64,000 nucleotides of DNA from JAUYQR01 sp963822435 (GCA_963822435.1 CAWGHN010000003.1:124001-188000); one strand, 5' to 3'. Positions 17,340 through 26,015 are shown, counted from the stretch's first letter. The notes: generated by a model not told the origin, from the sequence alone. Numbers and translations: made by a program.

Positions 17340-18071
17340 ATGAAGGAATCGAAGGCTGGCCCGAACATGCGGCAGGCTATGGCCGCGCTTAGATCGTGTG
17401 AGGTTTTCGCCAGCCTCGACACCGCTTCGCTGACGGCCTTGTCAAAGCTCTCGGTCTGGCGCGAATGGCCGGCCGGGGCGGCGGTATTCATGCGCGGCGA
17501 TGCGGGAAGCCATATGATTTTGGTTGTGTCAGGCCGACTGCGCCTTTCCCTTGTCAGCGCAGCCGGCCGCGAAATCCTGCTGGGCACTGTCGGCCCGACA
17601 GGCGTCGTCGGGGAGGTGGCGCTGATCGACGGCCACCCCCGCTCGGCCGATGCCACGGCGATGGAACCAACCCTTGGCCTGGTGATCTGGCGGGACGCAT
17701 TCCTTGCGGCGATGGACGAAGACCCGCGTCTTGGTCTGGAAATGTCGCGCTACCTTTGCTCGCTCTTGCGCGCCACCAACTTTCAGATGGAATCCATAGC
17801 GCTGCATGACCTGCGCTCGCGGCTTGTCCGCTTTGTGCTGCTTGGGTTGAAGCAAGCCCACGGCGATGCGCTTCCTGCGCGCTGCGAATTGCGTGTCCGG
17901 CTCAATCAGGCAGAGTTGTCTGCGATGCTGGGGGCAAGCCGGCCCAAACTGAACCGCGCCCTGCACGATCTTTTCGATGAGGGTGCCCTGCGCCGCGACG
18001 GCGACCTGCTGATCTGCGAGACCGCCCAACTGCTGCGTATCGCCGAAGAGTCTGGCGCGGTTGAAATCTGA
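17340..18071 (+). CDS. Crp/Fnr-family transcription regulator
   Basis: This 243-residue protein has a cyclic-nucleotide-type beta-roll over residues 20-135 (GAAVFMRGDAGSHMILVVSGRL, GVVGEVALIDGHPRSADATA) and a Crp-type winged helix at 155-235 whose recognition helix reads NQAELSAMLGASRPKLNRAL. There is no Fnr-type N-terminal cysteine cluster. PRSADATA resembles but does not match the cAMP-binding PRTA element of Crp, so the effector is unknown. Start 17340 is used; an alternative ATG at 17367 is also possible. A DUF1127 protein gene follows 104 nt downstream. Confidence 0.82.
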   Translation: MKESKAGPNMRQAMAALRSCEVFASLDTASLTALSKLSVWREWPAGAAVFMRGDAGSHMILVVSGRLRLSLVSAAGREILLGTVGPTGVVGEVALIDGHPRSADATAMEPTLGLVIWRDAFLAAMDEDPRLGLEMSRYLCSLLRATNFQMESIALHDLRSRLVRFVLLGLKQAHGDALPARCELRVRLNQAELSAMLGASRPKLNRALHDLFDEGALRRDGDLLICETAQLLRIAEESGAVEI

Positions 18072-18175
18072 TCAGAAAAATTCACCGCGTTCCCCAGGGA
18101 ACAGCGCCCAGACAGCAGTTGCGCCAATCTGATCCTCACAGGCCCTGAACCAAGTGGGCGGCGGAGGACGCGGAA

Positions 18176-18661
18176 ATGATGAACGTGGGTATTGCGCAGA
18201 TGATGGTGGGCCTGGTTGAATCAGGCCGCATCTTACCCCTTGAAGCGACCGAAGCAGATCACGGAAGCAGCGCGCCTGATCGCAAGACCCGGCTGCACCG
18301 CTACCTTGAACCGCTGCGTGTCGCGCTGGAAACTTTCAAGCAAGGCCGCCTGCTGCAGCGTGAGGTAGTTCGCCTTGAAGCCCTGTCCCCGCATCTGCTC
18401 GACGACATCGGTCTCGGCCAAACCCCCGAGACGACGCCGATCAAATGGCAACCAGCACCTGCAAGCGCCGCAGTTTCGGTGGATGTGCCTGTCGCCACGG
18501 TGGCTCCTGTCGTCTCTCCACCGATCATCATTTTGAACCCCGCAGGATTCAATCGGCCGGTGGACGGGATTTTCGGCAAATCCGAACAGCCACGCAAAGG
18601 AATCGGCCGGGTCCATCTGGCCATGACCTCTGTGCCCGCCCACACCTCCAGCCATGCGTGA
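18176..18661 (+). CDS. DUF1127-containing protein, 161 aa (extended)
   Basis: The middle of this 161-residue protein (about 60-85) holds VVRLEALSPHLLDDIGL, the DUF1127 signature of arginine-rich small proteins in alphaproteobacteria, some of which bind RNA. Classical members have 45-70 residues; this one has N- and C-terminal extensions, and the C-terminal half is Pro/Val-rich and low in structure. A GGAGG ribosome site precedes ATG 18176. It follows the Crp/Fnr gene and may be its target. An intrinsic terminator occurs only 200 nt later. Confidence 0.6.
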   Translation: MMNVGIAQMMVGLVESGRILPLEATEADHGSSAPDRKTRLHRYLEPLRVALETFKQGRLLQREVVRLEALSPHLLDDIGLGQTPETTPIKWQPAPASAAVSVDVPVATVAPVVSPPIIILNPAGFNRPVDGIFGKSEQPRKGIGRVHLAMTSVPAHTSSHA

Positions 18662-19034
18662 AGGGCGACCAACAAAGATTTGAATTTTACGAAAGGTAGG
18701 CACGAACCTCCATCGCGCCGTCATCCGGTAGCTCTCCCTGTCAATCGGTCTCACTTCCCCAACGATTGACGCAGCAACTGAAAGGCGGTTCGCGCAAAAC
18801 GGCAGCAATGCCGTCTAGCAAGTGGCAGCTTCGTCAAAGTTTTTAGATCCAATTCTTTTCGGAGGCCGGGCTCAATTATCAAATTGCCCGGCTTCTTTCA
18901 TTCTTCAAAAAGACCAAAACACAGGGCATTTCCTGCAAAGTCCATCCAGCAATAAAACGATTGAAGCCTCTCCGTCTGACCATCGCAACACTCCGAGAGG
19001 TGACCACCGGTTCCGGTTCGGCAACGCAAGCCTG
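18662..19034. other. Gene-free interval with an orphan terminator; possible small RNA
   Basis: No coding signal is visible in these 373 bases. A TTGACG box near 18767 has no clear -10 partner. The stretch 18800-18897 ends in a strong intrinsic terminator and could be either the 3' untranslated region of the DUF1127 gene or an independent or processed small RNA. To the right of the terminator nothing distinct is seen before the LacI stop codon. Confidence 0.4.
18865..18892 (+). terminator. Intrinsic terminator
   Basis: GCCGGGC (18865-18871) pairs perfectly with GCCCGGC (18886-18892). The loop holds an inner AATT/AATT pairing, and the T-rich tail TTCTTTCATTCTT follows on the plus strand. It is the only such structure between the DUF1127 gene and the minus-strand LacI gene. 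Confidence 0.8.
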
Positions 19035-20051
19035 TCAACCGGTGGATTGCCGGATCAAGAGTTCCGGCGAAATAGCGATGCGTGCGGGCTTGTTCTGGCG
19101 ACCATTCAGCACATCGAGGATAAGCTCGGCTGTGCGCACGCCGATGTCGCGGGGGAAGGGATTGATCGTGGTCAGCGCAGGGACGGCGATGCCGGCGATC
19201 TCGTAATCTCCGAAGCCGGCGATCCCTAGCCGTCCCGGAACGTCGACGTCGCGTCTTTGGCATTCGGTCAGGGCTCCAAAGGCTGACAGGTCGGAAACGC
19301 AGATGACCGCTTGGGTATCTGGCAAGGTTTCAAGCAGGCGGCCCATCGCATCGGCCCCTTCCCGCATCGAGATGGGAGGCGCGCCTGCGGCGATCAGTCG
19401 GGTCGCGTCCAGCCCGTGCGCCTGCATGGCCGCGATGAACCCGGCGCGGCGGTCTGCGCCGCGGGTGTCACGGGTCGTATCGCCGCCGATGAAGGCGATG
19501 CGCGTCAGGCCCCGGACCACGAAGTGATCCACCATGCCGCGCACGGCACATGCGTTGGAAAAGCCGACGACATGGCCGATGGGATCGACCGGAAGATCCC
19601 AGGTCTCGATCACCGGGATGCCGGCGTTTTCCAGCATCCGCCGGGCACGCGGAGTATGACGGCCACCGGTCACGACGATCGCCTCGGGGCGGCGGCGCAG
19701 GAACTGTTCGATCAGGCGCTCTTCCTCGGCCATGTCATAGTCGGTGTAGCCCAGCAGGATCTGCAACCCGCGCGGCTTCAGCCCCTCGGACAATCCGCGG
19801 ACGGTTTCGGCGAAGTTGGCGTTGTTGATCGAGGGGATGGTAACGGCAATGAAATCCGTCCGCTGCGAGCGCAAGGAAGAGGCCGTGCTGTCGAACACAT
19901 AGCCAAGGTCGTCTGCCGCCTTCAGGATGGCATCGCGGGTGGCCTCGCTGACGGAACTGTCGGTCTTGAAGGCCCGACTGACCGTCATGGGCGAGACCCC
20001 GGCAAGACGGGCGACATCGGCCATAGTCGGGGACTTGCGGGCGGTGTTCAT
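19035..20051 (-). CDS. LacI-family regulator (GntR-like), sugar-acid island
   Basis: This 338-residue repressor has an N-terminal LacI helix-turn-helix (DVARLAGVSPMTVSRAF) and hinge over residues 1-65. A periplasmic-binding-protein-like effector domain follows (HVVGFSNACAVRGMVDHFV, RIAFIGGDTTRDTRGADRR). The sequence resembles gluconate repressors of the GntR/LacI type, which fits its neighbours gntK and idnO. A LacI-type half-palindrome sits 9 nt upstream of the start, suggesting autoregulation. It starts the minus-strand side of a catabolic island that includes a second LacI gene at 26016. Confidence 0.88.
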   Translation of the reverse strand: MNTARKSPTMADVARLAGVSPMTVSRAFKTDSSVSEATRDAILKAADDLGYVFDSTASSLRSQRTDFIAVTIPSINNANFAETVRGLSEGLKPRGLQILLGYTDYDMAEEERLIEQFLRRRPEAIVVTGGRHTPRARRMLENAGIPVIETWDLPVDPIGHVVGFSNACAVRGMVDHFVVRGLTRIAFIGGDTTRDTRGADRRAGFIAAMQAHGLDATRLIAAGAPPISMREGADAMGRLLETLPDTQAVICVSDLSAFGALTECQRRDVDVPGRLGIAGFGDYEIAGIAVPALTTINPFPRDIGVRTAELILDVLNGRQNKPARIAISPELLIRQSTG

Positions 20052-20059
20052 GGGGCCTT

Positions 20060-20071
20060 GGTATCGTTACC
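20060..20071. promoter_or_regulatory. LacI-type operator O1
   Basis: GGTATCGTTACC is an imperfect palindrome with the central CG typical of LacI-family operators. It lies 9 nt upstream of the LacI start codon, between it and the Dabb-type gene. The core matches other sites in the island (22622, 25093, 27044, 27099). Confidence 0.65.
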
Positions 20072-20097
20072 GCACATGGAAATCCAGCTTTGCGGGG

Positions 20098-20433
20098 TCA
20101 GGTTGGATCAAAGCTCAGAGCGGTGGTGACGTGGTGATGGATGCGCCCGGTAAAGAAGCGTGACAGAACCCCCTCGGTTGCGGCGCGGCCTTCCTTGCGG
20201 ATCGGGTGTTCAAGGAAGGCGTCTACCGTCGCGCGGTCCGGCCAGTCGATGGCAAGGATCAGCGGAAACTCGGGCGCGCCTTCGTCACGGTCGTCGGCGA
20301 AGGTGACGTTGATGGCCAGCGCGCCGGGAAATCGACGCCAGACGGGCAGGATTTCGGCCAGAACGGCGGCGCGGAAGGCTTGGGTCTGGCCGGGGTTGAT
20401 GGTGCCTTCGAACAGGGCGTAGCGGGTGATCAT
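20098..20433 (-). CDS. Dimeric alpha/beta-barrel (EthD/Dabb-like) small protein
   Basis: This 111-residue protein begins MITRYALFEGTINPGQTQAF. Its pattern of short beta strands and amphipathic helices fits the dimeric alpha/beta-barrel fold (EthD, Dabb, antibiotic biosynthesis monooxygenase-like). A typical RYALFEG first strand and a C-terminal FFTGRIHHHVTT are visible. Start 20433 was chosen from the family-like N-terminus; longer frames overlap the next gene. It is last in the minus-strand gno-gntK-dehydrogenase operon. Function is unknown; in sugar catabolism such proteins can act as mutarotases, but this is inference. Confidence 0.6.
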   Translation of the reverse strand: MITRYALFEGTINPGQTQAFRAAVLAEILPVWRRFPGALAINVTFADDRDEGAPEFPLILAIDWPDRATVDAFLEHPIRKEGRAATEGVLSRFFTGRIHHHVTTALSFDPT

Positions 20434-20456
20434 TGGGGAAGGTCCTTTCGCGGTCC

Positions 20457-21335
20457 TTAGATGCTTTTCTTGGCAGAGAAGAATTCCATCAACGCGGCCT
20501 GATCCTCGCCCCCAAGTCCGGCCGAGGTCAGCATCCGGTGAACCTCGGCGCAAAGGGCGGTCAGGGGCATCGGCGTGTGGGTCAGGCGGGCAAGGTCGGC
20601 GGCGCCGTTCAGGTCTTTGACCATGTTGTCGATGCGCCCGGTGCGGCGATAGTCGCGGGCGGTGAAACGGGGCATGTATTCCTGCAGGATGGCGCTGTCA
20701 GCGCGGCCACCCTTGAGGGCCTGGGGTATCATGGTGGCGTCTACCCCGGCAGCCTCGGCCAAGGCGGTCGCCTCGGCCACGGCAAGGAAGCCCAACCCGC
20801 AGAGGACCTGGTTGATCAGCTTGGTGGTCTGGCCAGCACCGGGGCCGCCCATGCGGGTCTGGTTCGAGGCGACGTGCGATAGGATGCCTTGAGCGGCGGC
20901 CACATCCTCGGGCGCACCACCCTGCATGAGGGTCAACTCGCCCGTCGCAGCCTTTGGGATGCCGCCGGACAGGGGGCTGTCCACCCAATGCAGGCCCCTT
21001 GCGGCAGCATCGGCGGCAAGCGCCTTGGTCGCCTCGGGGTCGATCGAGGACATGTCGATGATCAGAGTGCCGGGGGCGGCGCCTTCGGCAACGCCGCCGG
21101 GGCCGAAGACGGCGGCGCGGACGATATGGGGGGCGTTCAGCGACAGGATGACTGCGCGGACGCCGGTTGCCGCGGCGGCGGCAGACGGGGCGGCGATGGC
21201 CCCGGCGGCCACCAAAGGCGCGACTTTGGCGGGGTCGAGGTCAAAGACGGCGAGCCGCACTCCGGTTGCCACCAGACGTGCGCCAATCGCGCCGCCCATG
21301 GCGCCTGCACCAATCAGGGCGATCTTGTCGGTCAT
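20457..21335 (-). CDS. NAD(P)-dependent beta-hydroxyacid dehydrogenase (3-hydroxyisobutyrate dehydrogenase family)
   Basis: The 292-residue enzyme has an N-terminal Rossmann motif ALIGAGAMGGAIGARL, the substrate block DSPLSGGIPKAATGELTLM near residue 118, and the catalytic lysine region GAGQTTKLINQVL near 165-178. It belongs with tartronate-semialdehyde reductase, L-threonate dehydrogenase and related beta-hydroxyacid dehydrogenases. The start overlaps the gntK stop by one base, so the two are translated together. In this context it probably acts on an aldonate or its breakdown product; the exact substrate is not visible. Confidence 0.82.
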   Translation of the reverse strand: MTDKIALIGAGAMGGAIGARLVATGVRLAVFDLDPAKVAPLVAAGAIAAPSAAAAATGVRAVILSLNAPHIVRAAVFGPGGVAEGAAPGTLIIDMSSIDPEATKALAADAAARGLHWVDSPLSGGIPKAATGELTLMQGGAPEDVAAAQGILSHVASNQTRMGGPGAGQTTKLINQVLCGLGFLAVAEATALAEAAGVDATMIPQALKGGRADSAILQEYMPRFTARDYRRTGRIDNMVKDLNGAADLARLTHTPMPLTALCAEVHRMLTSAGLGGEDQAALMEFFSAKKSI

Positions 21336-21820
21336 TAGGTCAGCCCTTCAGCGGCAGCGGTAATGATGGCATCCAGCGGCTGGTCGATGTCGATGGCCAG
21401 CGCCTCATCGGGGCCCGGAACCTCGAGGGCGGCGAACTGGCTGTCGAGCAGGCTTGTCGGCATGTAGTGGCCGGTGCGGGTGGCCATGCGCCCGGCGATC
21501 ACCTCGCGGCGGCCGGTCAGGTGGATGAACCGCACGGGCACGCCCGCACCGGCGCGCAGACGGTCGCGGTAGGCCCGGCGCAGGGCTGAGCAACCGACGA
21601 TCACGGGGGCCTCGGTCGCAAGAACCCCGGCCACCCTGTCAAGCCAGGGCCAGCGGTCATCATCGGTAAGGGGCACACCGGCGCGCATCTTCTCGACATT
21701 CGCGGGTGGATGCAGGTCGTCGCCATCGCGGTAGGGAATGCCAAGGCGCGCGGCCAACCCCTCGCCGACCGAGGACTTGCCGCAACCCGACACGCCCATG
21801 ATGACGATGCGATAGGTCAT
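21335..21820 (-). CDS. gntK: Gluconokinase (thermoresistant GntK type)
   Basis: This 161-residue P-loop kinase phosphorylates D-gluconate to 6-phosphogluconate, feeding the Entner-Doudoroff and pentose phosphate pathways. The Walker A motif is MGVSGCGKSSV at the N-terminus. The substrate block is DGDDLHPPANVEKM, and a later CSALRRAYRDRLR is typical of GntK. Length is normal. Its 5' end overlaps the stop of the upstream SDR gene by 4 nt, and its stop overlaps the next start by 1 nt, a tightly packed operon. Confidence 0.93.
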   Translation of the reverse strand: MTYRIVIMGVSGCGKSSVGEGLAARLGIPYRDGDDLHPPANVEKMRAGVPLTDDDRWPWLDRVAGVLATEAPVIVGCSALRRAYRDRLRAGAGVPVRFIHLTGRREVIAGRMATRTGHYMPTSLLDSQFAALEVPGPDEALAIDIDQPLDAIITAAAEGLT

Positions 21821-22572
21821 AGCGACGCCGTGATGCCGCCATCGACATAGAGGATGTGGCCGTTGACGAAGCTGGCGGCGTCCGAAGCAAGGAAGATGCA
21901 GGCGCCCTGCAACTCCTCCACTCGGCCCCAGCGACCAGCCGGGGTGCGCTTTTCCAGCCAGGCCGAGAAGGTCGGGTCGGCCACCAGCGCGGCGTTCAGC
22001 GGCGTGTCAAAGTAGCCGGGCGCAATGGCGTTGCAGTTCAGCCCGTACTTCGCCCAGTCGGTCGCCATGCCCTTGGTCAGGTTGCCGACGGCCCCTTTCG
22101 TCGCCGTGTAGGGCGCGATGGAGGGGCGGGCGAGGGCGGTCTGCACCGAGCCGATGTTGATGATCTTGCCGCGCCCCCGTGCGATCATATGGCGCGCGAC
22201 GGCCTGTCCGACATGGAAGACGCTAGCGATGTTGGTCTGCAAGAGCCGCTCGAACGCGTCGGCGGGGAAATCCTCCAAAGGCGCGCGGTGCTGCATGCCG
22301 GCGTTGTTCACCAGAATGTCGATGGGCTTGCCCGCCGCCTCGAACGCATCCACGGCGGCGCGGACGCCTTCGTGGTTGGTCGCGTCAAAGACCAGCGTCT
22401 CGGCCCCTGGGATGCGCGCGGCGGCGGCGGCAAGCTTGGCCGTGTCCCGGCCGTTCAGAACCACTTGCGCGCCTGCTGCCGCCAGACCTTCGGCCAAGGC
22501 AAAGCCGATGCCCTGCGAAGACCCGGTGACCAGTGCCCGCCGCCCGGTCAGATCGAAAAGCCGGTTTCCCAA
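21817..22572 (-). CDS. idnO: Gluconate 5-dehydrogenase / 5-keto-gluconate reductase (SDR), TTG start
   Basis: This 251-residue short-chain dehydrogenase interconverts 5-keto-D-gluconate and D-gluconate. Cofactor motif TGSSQGIG, NNAG, and catalytic YxxxK as YTATKGAV are all present, and the C-terminal DGGITASL is usual for the family. The best start is TTG at 22572: AAAGGA lies about 8 nt upstream and the product then begins (M)GNRLFDLTGRRAL, as in homologues. An in-frame ATG at 22665 would include the LacI operator at 22622. It heads the minus-strand operon with gntK. Confidence 0.88.
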   Translation of the reverse strand: MGNRLFDLTGRRALVTGSSQGIGFALAEGLAAAGAQVVLNGRDTAKLAAAAARIPGAETLVFDATNHEGVRAAVDAFEAAGKPIDILVNNAGMQHRAPLEDFPADAFERLLQTNIASVFHVGQAVARHMIARGRGKIINIGSVQTALARPSIAPYTATKGAVGNLTKGMATDWAKYGLNCNAIAPGYFDTPLNAALVADPTFSAWLEKRTPAGRWGRVEELQGACIFLASDAASFVNGHILYVDGGITASL

Positions 22573-22621
22573 GATCTGGTTCCTTTCACTTCGCTCTCGA
22601 CAAGAGCGGATTCCATTGTTT

Positions 22622-22637
22622 ATGTTATCGTTAACAT
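22622..22637. promoter_or_regulatory. LacI-type operator O2 between divergent operons
   Basis: ATGTTATCGTTAACAT is a 16-bp near-perfect palindrome centred on CG. It lies between idnO (minus) and the 2-hydroxyacid dehydrogenase (plus), 30 nt from the latter start, so one site can repress both operons. Confidence 0.75.
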
Positions 22638-22667
22638 CACCTGTCAAGCCGGGATCGGAATTCACGA

Positions 22668-23615
22668 ATGGCCAAGCCCCATGTCCTGCAAGTCGGCCCC
22701 TACCCCGAGTGGGATCAGGTGCCGCTGGATGAAGCCTATACTGTGCATCGCTGGTGGGAAGCTGCGGACAAGGACGCCTTTCTGGCCAAGGTTGGCCCAG
22801 AGGTCGAGGCGATTGCCACGCGTGGCGACCTTGGGGCGTCGGAGGCGATGATTGCGGCCTGTCCCAAGCTGAAGATGATCAGCGTCTTCGGGGTGGGGTA
22901 TGACGCGGTCCATCTGGCAAGCTGCAAGGCACGGGCGATCAGGGTCAGCAACACCCCGGACGTTTTGACCGAGGATGTGGCCGATATTGCCGTGGCGATG
23001 CTTCTGGCACTGGTCCGGCGCACCGGGCCTGCGGAAGCCTGGGTGCGTTCGGGCGATTGGGCGGCGAAGGGAATGTTTCCGCTGACGCGAAAGGTCTCGG
23101 GCACGCGGGCGGGGATTCTGGGGCTGGGGCGGATCGGAGCGGCGATTGCGCGGCGGTTGCAGGGGTTCGGTATGGACATCGCCTATTCCGCAAGAGGGCC
23201 GAAACCAGGGGCCGAGGGTTGGACATTTGTTCCCGACGCGGTGGCGCTGGCCGAACGGTCGGACCATCTTTTCGTGGCGCTGGCGGCGACCCCCGAGACC
23301 CGGCACATCGTCAACGCCCGCGTGTTGCAGGCGCTGGGGCCGGAGGGGACGGTTATCAACATCAGCCGGGCCGCGAATGTAGACGAGGAAGCTTTGTTGG
23401 ATGCGCTTGAGGGCGGCAGGATCGCTGGTGCCGCGCTTGACGTTTTCGAGGGCGAGCCGAACCTGAACCCGCGCTTCCTGGCGGCACCGAATGTGCTGTT
23501 GCAGCCGCACCACGGCTCTGGCACCGTCGATACCCGCAAGGCGATGGGCAAACTTATGCGCGACAACCTGACGGCGCATTTCGCAGGACAGCCGCTGCTG
23601 ACGCCGGTGCTGTGA
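22668..23615 (+). CDS. D-2-hydroxyacid dehydrogenase (GhrB / 2-ketogluconate reductase type)
   Basis: The 315-residue NAD(P)-dependent enzyme has the GLGRIGAAIARRL Rossmann motif near residue 147. The catalytic Arg is in NISRAANVDE near 230, Glu in LDVFEGEP near 260, and His in QPHHGSGT near 280. The group includes 2-ketogluconate reductase, hydroxypyruvate and glyoxylate reductases. In this island the likely job is 2-keto-D-gluconate to D-gluconate. Its stop codon overlaps the idnD start by one base (TGATG). Transcription probably starts at the divergent operator region around 22630. Confidence 0.85.
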   Translation: MAKPHVLQVGPYPEWDQVPLDEAYTVHRWWEAADKDAFLAKVGPEVEAIATRGDLGASEAMIAACPKLKMISVFGVGYDAVHLASCKARAIRVSNTPDVLTEDVADIAVAMLLALVRRTGPAEAWVRSGDWAAKGMFPLTRKVSGTRAGILGLGRIGAAIARRLQGFGMDIAYSARGPKPGAEGWTFVPDAVALAERSDHLFVALAATPETRHIVNARVLQALGPEGTVINISRAANVDEEALLDALEGGRIAGAALDVFEGEPNLNPRFLAAPNVLLQPHHGSGTVDTRKAMGKLMRDNLTAHFAGQPLLTPVL

Positions 23616-24643
23616 TGCGGGCGATTGTCATTCACGCAGCCAAGGACTTGCGGATCGAGGATCGGGCTGAGGGGGCCGTGGGTCTGGGGCAGTTGCGCCT
23701 GCGGCTGGCGACGGGCGGTGTCTGCGGGTCGGACCTGCACTACTACAATCACGGGGGGTTCGGCGCTGTCAGGCTGAAGGAACCGATGATCCTTGGGCAT
23801 GAGGTTTCGGCCTATGTCGAGGATGCGGGCGACACGGCGTTCCACCAGGGGCAGCTTGTCGCGGTCTCGCCCAGCCGTCCTTGCGGCGGGTGCAAGTTCT
23901 GCCAGGAAGGCCTGCCGAACCAATGCCTGAACATGCGATTCTACGGCTCTGCGATGCCCTTCCCGCATATTCAGGGCGCGTTTCGCGAAAGCCTTGTCGC
24001 CGATGCCAGCCAGTGCGTCGATGCGACCGGCCTTACCCCGGGCGAGGCGGCGATGGGCGAGCCCCTGGCCGTCACGCTGCACGCCACCCGCCGTGCGGGC
24101 GAGATGCTGGGCAAGCGCGTGCTAGTCACCGGCTGCGGGCCGATTGGCGTGCTGTCGATCCTTGCCGCCCGGCGGGCCGGAGCTGCCGAGATCGTGGCGA
24201 CCGACCTGTCGGATTTCACCCTGTCGATGGCGCGCAAGGTGGGCGCGGACCGGGTGATCAACACCGGCTCTGACCCCGAGGCGCTGGCTGCCTATGGTGC
24301 GGAAAAGGGGTACTTCGATGTTCTCTATGAATGCACCGGGGTCGCGGCAGCGCTTGCTGGCGGGATCACGGCCTTGCGTCCGCGCGGGGTGATCCTGCAA
24401 CTTGGACTTGGTGGCGACATGACCCTGCCGATGATGGCGATCACCGCAAAAGAGCTGGAGCTGCGCGGGTCGTTCCGGTTCCACCCGGAATTCGCCGTGG
24501 GCGTCGGGTTGATGCAGAAAGGGTTGATCGACGTGAAACCGCTGATCACCCACACAGTCGCACTAGATCAAGCCGAGACGGCGTTCCGGCTTGCCAGCGA
24601 CCGAAGCCAGGCGATGAAAGCGCAGATCGTGTTTTCAGGCTAG
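23615..24643 (+). CDS. idnD: L-idonate 5-dehydrogenase (zinc-dependent MDR family)
   Basis: The 342-residue medium-chain dehydrogenase oxidises L-idonate to 5-keto-D-gluconate. The catalytic zinc ligands are Cys in GVCGSDLHYYNHGG (residue 39 region) and His in ILGHEVSAYVED, with Glu in the GEPLAVTLHA block. The structural zinc lobe CGGCKFCQEGLPNQC is complete. The HYYNHGGFGAVRLKEPM stretch is characteristic of idonate dehydrogenases rather than sorbitol dehydrogenase. ATG 23615 was used; the preceding GTG codon at 23612 is an alternative. It converges with the HbpS-like gene, the two overlapping by 4 nt at 24640-24643. Confidence 0.88.
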   Translation: MRAIVIHAAKDLRIEDRAEGAVGLGQLRLRLATGGVCGSDLHYYNHGGFGAVRLKEPMILGHEVSAYVEDAGDTAFHQGQLVAVSPSRPCGGCKFCQEGLPNQCLNMRFYGSAMPFPHIQGAFRESLVADASQCVDATGLTPGEAAMGEPLAVTLHATRRAGEMLGKRVLVTGCGPIGVLSILAARRAGAAEIVATDLSDFTLSMARKVGADRVINTGSDPEALAAYGAEKGYFDVLYECTGVAAALAGGITALRPRGVILQLGLGGDMTLPMMAITAKELELRGSFRFHPEFAVGVGLMQKGLIDVKPLITHTVALDQAETAFRLASDRSQAMKAQIVFSG

Positions 24644-25062
24644 GGTTGGGCGGTCGCGCCGATGGCGGCAAGGGCGGCCTCGGCCACCTCGACGTCCTGT
24701 GCGCCAGAGCCGGAGCCGACGCCGATGCCGCCAAGGAGGACGCCGTTTCGCCAGATCGGCAACCCGCCGGGCAGGCCGGTCATCGTGCCTTCGGTCGCGG
24801 CAGCAATTGCCGGGCGGACGGCCTCGGCCAGCGCGGAGGATGGCTTGCCGGTCGAAGCCGCCGTCTGCGCCTTGGCCCGGGCCGAGCGCATCGACAGGAC
24901 CCTTGCCCCGGTCATTCGAAGCGCGGCGAGATCGACCGCAGACGGGTCGACGATCACGATGCATTGCGGCTGGCCCATCGCCCAAGCCTTGTCTGCCGCG
25001 GCGTGGAGCATGGCCAGAAGGGCGGCGTCTGTCAGTCGTTCGGTCGGGACAGTGACCTGCAT
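24640..25062 (-). CDS. GlcG/HbpS-family (DUF336) protein
   Basis: The 140-residue protein has the DUF336 fold: TDAALLAMLHAAADKAWAMG helix, CIVIVDPSAVDLAALRM strand-turn, and a C-terminal GLPIWRNGVLLGGIGVGSG with the conserved GGIGVSG-like loop. No signal peptide is seen. Members bind small ligands or haem and often sit in glycolate, propanediol or sugar-acid operons without a known reaction. It is divergent from a decayed lactonase gene, with a LacI-type operator at 25093 between them. Confidence 0.75.
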   Translation of the reverse strand: MQVTVPTERLTDAALLAMLHAAADKAWAMGQPQCIVIVDPSAVDLAALRMTGARVLSMRSARAKAQTAASTGKPSSALAEAVRPAIAAATEGTMTGLPGGLPIWRNGVLLGGIGVGSGSGAQDVEVAEAALAAIGATAQP

Positions 25063-25092
25063 GAGTGGGGCCTTTCGGTTTGACGGCTATAT

Positions 25093-25109
25093 TTGGTAAC
25101 GATAACAAA
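25093..25109. promoter_or_regulatory. LacI-type operator O3
   Basis: TTGGTAACGATAACAAA contains the palindromic core GGTAACGATAAC, the reverse complement of the GTTATCGTTACC form at the other sites. It is located between the divergent HbpS-like gene and the lactonase pseudogene. Confidence 0.7.
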
Positions 25110-25127
25110 TAGCAGAAGGGCGCTGTC

Positions 25128-26008
25128 ATGTCTTTCTCCGAAATCCATGATCCGGCGCTCGGGGCCCATGTGCTGGGCAATGCCCAGGTCAAGCGGCTGG
25201 CGACCGGGTTCGACCAGATCGAGGGGCCGGTTGGTTCGGTGATCTTGGGTGCCTGCTGAGCTCGGGCATTCCGAACAACCGCATCCTGTGCGGGACGGAA
25301 GGGGGCGTCAGCACCTTTCGTGCCCCTTCCAACTGTGCAAACGGCCACACCCATGACCGGCAAGGCCGTCTGATCTGCTGCGAATATGGAACTCGGCGAG
25401 TTACGCGGACAGAATGGGACGGGACGTTTACGGTGTTCGCCACAACCGCAAGCCGCTCAACAGCCCGAATGGCGTGATCGCGGCGCGTGATGGCAGCCTT
25501 TGGTTCAGCGATCCGCACTATGGGATCAGGACGGATTGCAAAGGGCTTCGTGCCTCGCAGGAACTGCCCTGTGCAGTCTATTGAGTTGACCCGGCGGGCG
25601 CCGTGGAAGCGATGGTCTTAAACATCACCTGCCCGAACGGTCTGGCCTTCAGCCCTGACGAGTCGCGGCTTTATGTAGCCGATACAGGCCGAATGCATCA
25701 TGCTGACCCCCAGCACATCCGCGTCTAAGACATGGTTCAGGGGCGGCCGGTTAACGGGGGGGCAATTTTCACACCATCAGTCCGGGGCGTGCTGACGCTA
25801 TCCGGGTGGATGCGGATGGCAACCTGTGGTCATTCGCCGCTGACGAGGTGAATTGCATTGCCCCGGACGGTTATCTCACGGGCAAGATCCTGGTGCGGGA
25901 ACTGGTGTGGAACCTGTGCTTTGGCAGGCGGGCCAAGCATCGGCTGCTCATTACTGTAACGACCAGCATCTATTCGGTGATCGTGATCCCAAGGGCGCGC
26001 CGTGGCCG
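25128..26008 (+). pseudogene. Decayed SMP-30/gluconolactonase-like gene
   Basis: The original start is visible at 25128 (MSFSEIHDPALGAHVLGN). The SMP-30 family pattern is then spread across frames with stops between: RLATGFDQIEGPV, SGIPNNRILCGTE, PSNCANGHTHDRQGRL, RRVTRTEWDGTFTVFA, SLWFSDPHYGI, VDPAGAVEAM, PNGLAFSPDESRLYVADTG, AIRVDADGNLWSFAADEV and LLITVTTSIYSVIV. Several frameshifts and stop codons (for example TGA at 25257) make it non-functional. The intact gene would hydrolyse an aldono-lactone ahead of the gluconate/idonate enzymes. Confidence 0.9.
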
Positions 26009-26015
26009 TGAGGGG

